Translations under genes and position numbers: made by a program | In this document: positions 24,012 to 27,828 of the stretch, in pieces | Layout: the number at the start of each line of letters is the position of its first letter | How positions within the stretch are numbered: position 1 is the first letter of the stretch | The notes under the pieces: generated by a model | What the model was told of the DNA's origin: nothing | What the model saw: only the letters and a program-made list of their open reading frames with translations | Database searches by the model: none | NCBI GenBank assembly: GCA_039199225.1 | Contig: JBCCSZ010000069.1 | Coordinates: 1-27,828, forward strand | Reading direction: 5' to 3' | DNA from: JBCCSZ01 sp039199225 | GTDB lineage: Bacteria; Bacteroidota; Bacteroidia; Chitinophagales; Saprospiraceae | DNA: 27,828 nt

Positions 24012-24200
24012 TCAAGAAAAAAGGTACCTGATCCCGCGAATCAAGGCATACAACAAGACGAGAAAAACAAGCAAGCTCACGAGCATGTAAAGGAGGTTGC
24101 TAGCTACAACGATGAGGGCAGGCAAAATCGCATACAATACATATCCTGCACCGATAATGGCAAGTAACACAATGATTTTAGAACTGGTTTTACGATTCAT
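24012..24200 (-). CDS. Small two-helix membrane protein
   Basis: The ATG at 24200 (MNRKTSSKIIVLLAIIGAGY) gives 62 residues with two hydrophobic segments (about 9-29 and 34-54) and a basic C-terminus (RGIRYLFS). The frame is open to 24284, but the longer N-terminus is less plausible. No family is recognised. It is tail-to-tail with the NMT1-like gene with 3 bases between the stops. Short two-helix proteins of this kind are common and often uncharacterised in Bacteroidota; it may also be a chance frame, though the hydrophobic pattern and charged ends argue for a real gene. Confidence 0.5.
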   Translation of the reverse strand: MNRKTSSKIIVLLAIIGAGYVLYAILPALIVVASNLLYMLVSLLVFLVLLYALIRGIRYLFS

Positions 24201-24431
24201 AAGGCTTACCCGTTTTCTGTTGTGAAGAAAAGAAGGAAGATAAATAAAAAGGCCCAAAACATCATCCCTACTTCCACCATTCAAAGACTTTTAAACAAAA
24301 TCCAGCCTCATTCGCCCTGGGATAGACCATCTATCAATCGGTAAGAATACAGTGATCGCTAGAAAATGTCCATTTTTCGAAAGGCATTGCGTAACTTAGC
24401 CACACATTAAATCACCTAAATCTAAATCGAT

Positions 24432-25241
24432 ATGAGACTTCTGCTCTCCATGATGATCTTCAGCTGGCTCCTCGTTGGCTGCGGCGAAAGCACGAACACT
24501 ACCACAGAAACAGAAACCACGACCGAAGAAGCGCAGGCCGAGCCAGCACAGGCTCCTGCCAAAAAGTACACCATCACAGCCTTTTCCCCTTCTCAAGCCT
24601 ACCCGGATGCGGCCATCGAGTCGGTGTCTTACAAAGATGGAAAATTCAATTTCAAATTGAAAGATGGCGAGTACAAGCTGGGCAACCAAACGCCGGATGC
24701 AGAGCAGAAAATGTGCGCCAACTCCGGCAAGGGACAGCACATCCACCTCATTGCAAACGACAGCCCCTACGCGGCCAAATATACCAACGAGTTTGAGCAC
24801 GAATTGCCAGATGGCGAGCACTACTTGCTGGCCTTTTTGTCTCGCTCTTACCACGAAAGCATCAAAGAAACTGCCGCCTCCTACGCCAAGCAAGTCACCA
24901 TCGCCAACAAGTCTTTTGCCGGCGAAAAAGACATCACCAACCCGATGCTCTTTTACAGCCGCCCCAAAGGCACCTATGTAGGCGAAACCGCCACCAAGAA
25001 AGTCATGCTCGACTTCTACCTGGTCAATACCACCCTAGGCACCGACTACAAAATCAAAGCCGACATCAACGGCGAAGAACATATGCTCGACAAGTGGCAA
25101 CCCTACTACATCGAGGGCCTCCCGATGGGTGAAAATACTGTCACCCTCACCCTGGTAGACAAGGACGGCAACAAAGTAGATGCTCCGCTCAATCCCGTCA
25201 GCCGCACCTTCACTTTGAAGGCCGACGAGGTCGAGGGCTAG
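24432..25241 (+). CDS. Periplasmic or surface lipoprotein of unknown function
   Basis: The 269-residue protein has a lipoprotein signal peptide (MRLLLSMMIFSWLLVGC, attachment Cys at 17). A Thr/Glu/Ala/Pro-rich linker (about 19-43) follows, then a mostly beta domain. Recognisable stretches are GKGQHIHLIANDSPYAAKYT (His at about 102 and 104), HELPDGEHYLLAFLSRSYHE, and a C-terminal Ig-like region (YIEGLPMGENTVTLTLVDKD) of the kind that ends in NPVSRTF. The His-x-His and later His residues could bind metal, but this is only a guess. I do not recognise a named family with certainty. The gene stands alone between a divergent small membrane protein and tRNA-His, and ends in a strong terminator. Confidence 0.75.
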   Translation: MRLLLSMMIFSWLLVGCGESTNTTTETETTTEEAQAEPAQAPAKKYTITAFSPSQAYPDAAIESVSYKDGKFNFKLKDGEYKLGNQTPDAEQKMCANSGKGQHIHLIANDSPYAAKYTNEFEHELPDGEHYLLAFLSRSYHESIKETAASYAKQVTIANKSFAGEKDITNPMLFYSRPKGTYVGETATKKVMLDFYLVNTTLGTDYKIKADINGEEHMLDKWQPYYIEGLPMGENTVTLTLVDKDGNKVDAPLNPVSRTFTLKADEVEG

Positions 25242-25263
25242 CCCCCAAAAGTTCGAAAAAATA

Positions 25264-25299
25264 TTCCCCAAAGAATTTGTCATCTTTGGGGAACTATTT
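25264..25299 (+). terminator. Terminator of the lipoprotein gene
   Basis: A perfect 10-bp stem TTCCCCAAAG/CTTTGGGGAA (25264-25273 and 25284-25293) with a 10-base loop is followed by CTATTTT. It lies 23 bases after the lipoprotein stop. Its loop contains the -33 TTG of the next promoter. Confidence 0.85.
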
Positions 25300-25307
25300 T
25301 ATATTTG
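25277..25307 (+). promoter_or_regulatory. Promoter of tRNA-His, nested in the upstream terminator
   Basis: TTG (25277-25279) lies 20 bases before TATATTTG (25300-25307), an exact TAnnTTTG match with the same 20-base spacer as the hmu promoter. Transcription would start near 25313, about 18 bases before the tRNA. The TTG sits in the loop of the terminator hairpin and the -7 box directly follows its T-run. Confidence 0.8.
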
Positions 25308-25330
25308 CCTCGCTTTAAGAAAAAGCATCT

Positions 25331-25405
25331 GGTGGTTGTAGCTCAGTTGGTTAGAGCGCTGGATTGTGGTTCCAGAGGCCGCGGGTTCAAATCCCGTCTT
25401 CCACC
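25331..25405 (+). tRNA. trnH: tRNA-His (anticodon GTG)
   Basis: The 75-base sequence folds as a cloverleaf: D stem GCTC/GAGC, anticodon stem CTGGA/TCCAG around TTGTGGT (anticodon GTG), and T arm GCGGG-TTCAAAT-CCCGT. The extra 5' G at 25331 opposite C at 25405 is the G-1:C73 pair unique to tRNA-His. CCA is not encoded. The acceptor stem GTGGTTG/CTTCCAC leaves positions 5 and 6 as U opposite U, which is unusual. It has its own promoter and terminator and lies at the edge of the accessory segment. Confidence 0.92.
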
Positions 25406-25411
25406 CATAAG

Positions 25412-25446
25412 CGGACAGTCTTTCAAAGGCTGTCCGTTTTCTATTT
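25412..25446 (+). terminator. Terminator of tRNA-His
   Basis: CGGACAG (25412-25418) pairs with CTGTCCG (25430-25436). An inner CTTT/AAAG pair extends the hairpin, which is followed by TTTTCTATTTT. It lies 6 bases after the tRNA. Confidence 0.9.
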
Positions 25447-25692
25447 TAAAACCCCTCCCAACTGCCTCTAAATCAAGGAATTGTAAAATCATAAAATTAA
25501 AATTTGTGGTTCTAACTCGGTATGTTTCTAAGTTCAGGGATAAGCCTCCTAGCACCCTTAGATTTTCCTCAATTTTGAAGTAGCAGATTTCATTTTATCC
25601 GTGTAAACATTTAATTTACGATGTAAATGTGTCAGCAGGTCGAATTTTGTGTCAATACCTTTGGCGCTCACCTTTCGATTCTTGTCGTGCAT
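25447..25692. other. AT-rich spacer between tRNA-His and the NLR module
   Basis: No convincing gene is seen. A minus-strand frame (25860-25558, 100 codons) crosses the promoter and start of the effector gene and is not called, although its C-terminal third has a protein-like composition and may be a remnant. The spacer lies where an integrated element would begin if the 3' end of tRNA-His served as attachment site. Confidence 0.3.
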
Positions 25693-25722
25693 TTGAATAA
25701 GCGTGTTCAAAAGGTATTTTTG
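25693..25722 (+). promoter_or_regulatory. Promoter of the effector-NLR pair
   Basis: TTG (25693-25695) is followed by a 19-base spacer and TATTTTTG (25715-25722), matching the Bacteroidota consensus. The expected start near 25728 leaves a leader of about 44 bases to the ATG at 25772. No second promoter is needed for the receptor gene 3 bases after the effector. Confidence 0.65.
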
Positions 25723-25771
25723 TCCATTGGACGCGTAGGAGGTTGCCGGTCGATGGACATAATTAAGATGT

Positions 25772-26335
25772 ATGAAAAAAATTAAGCTCTTTCTCGCCTC
25801 TTCAAATACGTTGGTTGATACGCGGAGGCGGTTCGAATTGGAAATATATCGCAAATGCAAGTTATGGTTTGAGCAGGGAGTATTTCTCCATTTAGATGTC
25901 TGGGAAGACCTTAGTGCGAGGATGTCCGAGGGACGCTCTCAGGATGAATACAATGAAAAAATCGAAGCGGCAGACCTCTTCGTTTTATTGGCTAGCGATA
26001 AGGTGGGCATGTACTCTGCCGAGGAATTTGATACGGCCTTTGGAGCGTTCAAAGCTAAGCAAAAGCCATTCGTGTTTACATACTTCTTACAAGACGCGGT
26101 CCCTAGCGGCTCTAGCCTTGAGTTGTTTAAGAAGAAATTATCCGACCTTGGGCATTTCTATGCCAGTTATAAAAACGACGATGACCTGTGGAATCAGTTC
26201 AACAAGGAGTTGGAACGCTTGCAAATAGAGCAGTTTAAAAACAACGAATGGAAGGCAGCCGGGAATGACAAGAAAGCAGATCAAGAGATAAATTTCACTG
26301 GGAATGAATTCAATAACAACACCTTTAATTTCTAA
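25772..26335 (+). CDS. TIR/deoxyribosyltransferase-like effector with C-terminal amyloid-type motif
   Basis: The 187-residue protein has a Rossmann-like N-terminal domain (about 1-150). KIKLFLASSNTLVDTRRRFE is strand 1 plus helix, then VFLHLDVWEDLSARMSEGRS, QDEYNEKIEAADLFVLLASD, KVGMYSAEEFDTAFGAF and KPFVFTYFLQ. This pattern belongs to the TIR/DUF4062/nucleoside-deoxyribosyltransferase-like domains found at effector positions of bacterial conflict systems. The Glu pair in SAEEF (residues 84-85) lies where a catalytic Glu is expected if it is a nucleotide or NAD hydrolase (inference). After a polar linker (KNNEWKAAGNDKKADQ) the last 16 residues, EINFTGNEFNNNTFNF, match the N-terminus of the next protein. 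Such paired short Asn-rich motifs are the sign of amyloid signalling between NLR and effector. The receptor gene follows after 3 bases. Confidence 0.8.
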   Translation: MKKIKLFLASSNTLVDTRRRFELEIYRKCKLWFEQGVFLHLDVWEDLSARMSEGRSQDEYNEKIEAADLFVLLASDKVGMYSAEEFDTAFGAFKAKQKPFVFTYFLQDAVPSGSSLELFKKKLSDLGHFYASYKNDDDLWNQFNKELERLQIEQFKNNEWKAAGNDKKADQEINFTGNEFNNNTFNF

Positions 26336-26338
26336 TCG

Positions 26339-27739
26339 ATGAAAAAGGAGGTTAACTTTAAAGACAATCATTTTCAAAATACCATCTTCAATTACGAAGG
26401 GAAAAAGATTCCTAAAATACTTGGACAGGCACCATTCCGACCTGTCGTCTTTTTGGGCAGAGAGGAAGAGTTGAAAACCATCCGTGAAGAATTCTCAGAC
26501 AAGGCAGATCAGGGTAACGTACTTTTATTGGTCAATGGCGAAGGGGGCATAGGTAAAACCAGCCTGGCATCTCAGTACTACCACACCTACTTTAAAGAAT
26601 ACATGCATTTGGCATGGGTCTACACAGAAGACAGCATATCAGATGCGCTTTTGACTTTAGCGGCTCCACTTGAGGTTGCACTAGAAGGCGTCCAGAGCAA
26701 GGAAGAAAAGCTGGAAAGAGTTGTTGAACACTTAAATATTTTGAGCGGTCCAAGCCTAGTCATCATCGATAATGCCAATAGGCTGGATGATTTGAGGGAC
26801 TACCAAAAATTACTGGGAAGCTTTCCCGATTTACACATATTGGTAACGACCAGGGTAACCCAGTTGAAAGAAGCTAGAAGCTATAGGATTGGCCATCTGA
26901 AGGAGAATAATGCCATTAAGCTGTTTAAGAGCTTCTATGAAGCCCATGAGGAAGCAGAAGATGAGCTTCTACCCAAAATACTGGCGTCGGTGGGATACAA
27001 TACGCTTGTCATTGAAATCCTTGCTAAAAACCTCAGTAATTTTAACAACGTCCTGGAAAAAGGATATCACTTAAAAGACCTCTTGCAAGACCTACAAAAC
27101 AATGGTGTTCTTGCCTTGCGTCAAACTGACAGTATACGTACAAATTACCAAAGTCAAGAAAAAAAATACAGTTTTCGACAAGCCACACCAGAAGAGATAA
27201 TTACTGCAATGTACGACATCAGTCCATTGGATGAAATGGAAAAACAACTACTTTCTATCTTTGCTGTCCTACCTGCAGAAACCATCGACTACAAGCATCT
27301 AAAAGAGTTGTTGCCCAGCATTGAGGAATTAGGTAAAAGACTTATCAGTCTCTCTCAAATAGGCTGGATCGAATTTAATAAGGAATTAAAATATTTCCGA
27401 TGTAGTCCTGTCGTTCAAGAAATTGTACGCCTTCAAAATGCAGAGACTTTAACAGAGCATTGCCAAGAACTTAGTGATTCAATTCAAAAGGCCATCGCAA
27501 AAAACACGAACCATAATTTCTTCTCCGGTAAGGACTATGACAAAATCGTATTATTTGCTGAATACGGGAAGAGTATACTCCGCCATTTACCTAACCTTAA
27601 TTTTCAACATACTTATCTCTGCTATAATTTGGGGGTTCTATTTCAAGCTATTGGAGATTTGATTGCTGCCTTTGAATTCTATAATTTATTAGACTTGTTG
27701 GACTCTGAAAATCAGTATATTGTGTTAAAAATTAGCTAA
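26339..27739 (+). CDS. STAND (NB-ARC) ATPase, bacterial NLR with N-terminal amyloid-type motif; C-terminus truncated by IS
   Basis: The 466-residue product begins with an amyloid-type motif at residues 4-19 (EVNFKDNHFQNTIFNY), followed by a linker and FLGREEELKTIREEF (38-52). The NB-ARC domain has Walker A GEGGIGKTS (67-75), Walker B LVIIDNA (140-146) and a sensor-like ILVTTR (167-172). A helical and winged-helix region follows (about 290-370, MYDISPLDEMEKQLLSIFAV and the ELKYFRCSPVVQEIVRLQN stretch). The end enters what looks like the first TPR unit (LCYNLGVLFQAIGDLIAAFE), then loses similarity in LLDLLDSENQYIVLKIS and stops at 27739. Family members carry many C-terminal repeats that sense the trigger; here they are missing. 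On sensing, the ATPase would oligomerise and its motif would seed the effector's matching motif. The truncation suggests an inactive or changed receptor. Confidence 0.82.
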   Translation: MKKEVNFKDNHFQNTIFNYEGKKIPKILGQAPFRPVVFLGREEELKTIREEFSDKADQGNVLLLVNGEGGIGKTSLASQYYHTYFKEYMHLAWVYTEDSISDALLTLAAPLEVALEGVQSKEEKLERVVEHLNILSGPSLVIIDNANRLDDLRDYQKLLGSFPDLHILVTTRVTQLKEARSYRIGHLKENNAIKLFKSFYEAHEEAEDELLPKILASVGYNTLVIEILAKNLSNFNNVLEKGYHLKDLLQDLQNNGVLALRQTDSIRTNYQSQEKKYSFRQATPEEIITAMYDISPLDEMEKQLLSIFAVLPAETIDYKHLKELLPSIEELGKRLISLSQIGWIEFNKELKYFRCSPVVQEIVRLQNAETLTEHCQELSDSIQKAIAKNTNHNFFSGKDYDKIVLFAEYGKSILRHLPNLNFQHTYLCYNLGVLFQAIGDLIAAFEFYNLLDLLDSENQYIVLKIS

Positions 27740-27828
27740 TGGATTATACCCAGATAAAAAGTACTCGCCAATTCAAGGCTACTACAGGCTACAGTAAGCC
27801 GGAATTTGAAGAGTTATATAAATATTTC
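27687..27828 (+). mobile_element. Left end of an IS5-like insertion sequence (runs off window)
   Basis: The NLR reading frame loses family character at about 27685, and a transposase gene starts about 50 bases later. The terminal inverted repeat should begin close to TTAGACTTGTTGGA (27689-27702), but the exact end cannot be fixed without the right end of the element. The boundary is therefore approximate. Confidence 0.5.
27739..27828 (+). CDS. IS5-like (HARBI1/Tnp4-type) transposase, N-terminal part
   Basis: An ATG at 27739 overlaps the NLR stop as TAATG and opens a frame of 30 codons to the window edge. It begins MDYTQIKSTRQFKATTGYSK and continues PEFEELYKYF. N-termini of the form (M)xYxxIKxxxRQFKAxTG(L/Y)SxxEFExLL are typical of IS5-family transposases with a Tnp4/HARBI1-type DDE domain, which start with a helix-turn-helix segment. 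The catalytic part lies outside the window. The gene interrupts the NLR gene. Confidence 0.65.
   Translation, partial: MDYTQIKSTRQFKATTGYSKPEFEELYKYF

Noticed and set aside
25305..25583. A 92-codon plus-strand frame through the tRNA containing VAQLVRALDCGSRGRGFKSR
   Set aside because: This is the well-known artefact of translating a tRNA gene; the frame covers tRNA-His and its terminator.
25558..25860. 100-codon minus-strand frame upstream of and overlapping the effector gene
   Set aside because: It overlaps the effector promoter and its first 30 codons on the opposite strand. The C-terminal part (KFDLLTHLHRKLNVYTDKM) looks somewhat protein-like, so a remnant is possible, but I cannot support a gene.
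1..27828. CRISPR arrays, rRNA genes, replication origins and known riboswitches
   Set aside because: I looked for regularly spaced direct repeats, rRNA landmarks and conserved aptamer cores and saw none; the only regular repeats are the short TACCTAA sites at 10667-10838.

Overview
The window reads as a chromosomal segment of a Bacteroidota bacterium, most likely a Saprospiria/Lewinella-type marine or sludge organism (inference). Three predicted secreted proteins end in type IX secretion (T9SS) sorting domains. Promoters fit the Bacteroidota consensus TTG-N19/20-TAnnTTTG. A HmuY-family protein and a RfaH/UpxY-like NusG paralogue are present. GC content is clearly higher from about 16.4 to 25.2 kb than in the 0-5 kb and 25.4-27.8 kb parts.

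Layout. (1) 1-899, minus: a NusG-like specialised antiterminator followed 6 bases later by the start of an RND/MMPL-type exporter that runs off the window. (2) 1483-10573, minus: a heme-acquisition locus. Gene order in the direction of transcription is hmuY-like secreted heme binder with a T9SS tail, hmuT lipoprotein, hmuU permease, hmuV ATPase (coupled by a GTGA overlap), hmuS heme-handling protein, a class I methyltransferase, then a structured 3' region and a terminator, a small CxxC protein, and a TonB-dependent receptor with FRAP/NPDL motifs. The locus has a clear promoter at 10610-10640, preceded by six copies of TACCTAA(T/A/C) that look like a regulator-binding array. (3) 10863-14405, minus: a large secreted M36 metallopeptidase with PA, DUF11-like, jelly-roll and T9SS domains and a clean terminator. 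(4) 14861-16385: a 50-residue peptide gene with a double-glycine leader, divergent from a 402-residue helical-repeat protein. (5) 16391-19986, minus: a TPR-AAA+ ATPase, a TPR membrane protein and Sua5 threonylcarbamoyl-AMP synthase. (6) 20373-25241, mostly plus: signal peptidase I, a secreted propeller-like T9SS protein, a signal-less NMT1/THI5-like protein, a small membrane protein and a lipoprotein. (7) 25264-25446: tRNA-His(GTG) between two strong terminators. (8) 25772-27828, plus: an accessory module.

The most exciting part is the accessory module. A TIR/deoxyribosyltransferase-like effector ends in a 16-residue Asn/Phe-rich motif. Three bases later a STAND (NB-ARC) ATPase begins with a matching motif, 8 of 16 positions identical without gaps. 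This is the architecture expected of a bacterial NLR immune system that signals by templating of an amyloid motif from receptor to effector. The receptor's C-terminal repeat sensor appears to be cut off by an IS5-like insertion sequence whose transposase begins at 27739, so this copy may be inactive or altered.

Other items worth attention are the hmu promoter repeat array, the GG-leader peptide gene that is easily missed, the AAA+/membrane TPR pair, a cluster of hairpins with possible pseudoknot downstream of the methyltransferase, and a tRNA-His with two U-U oppositions in its acceptor stem.
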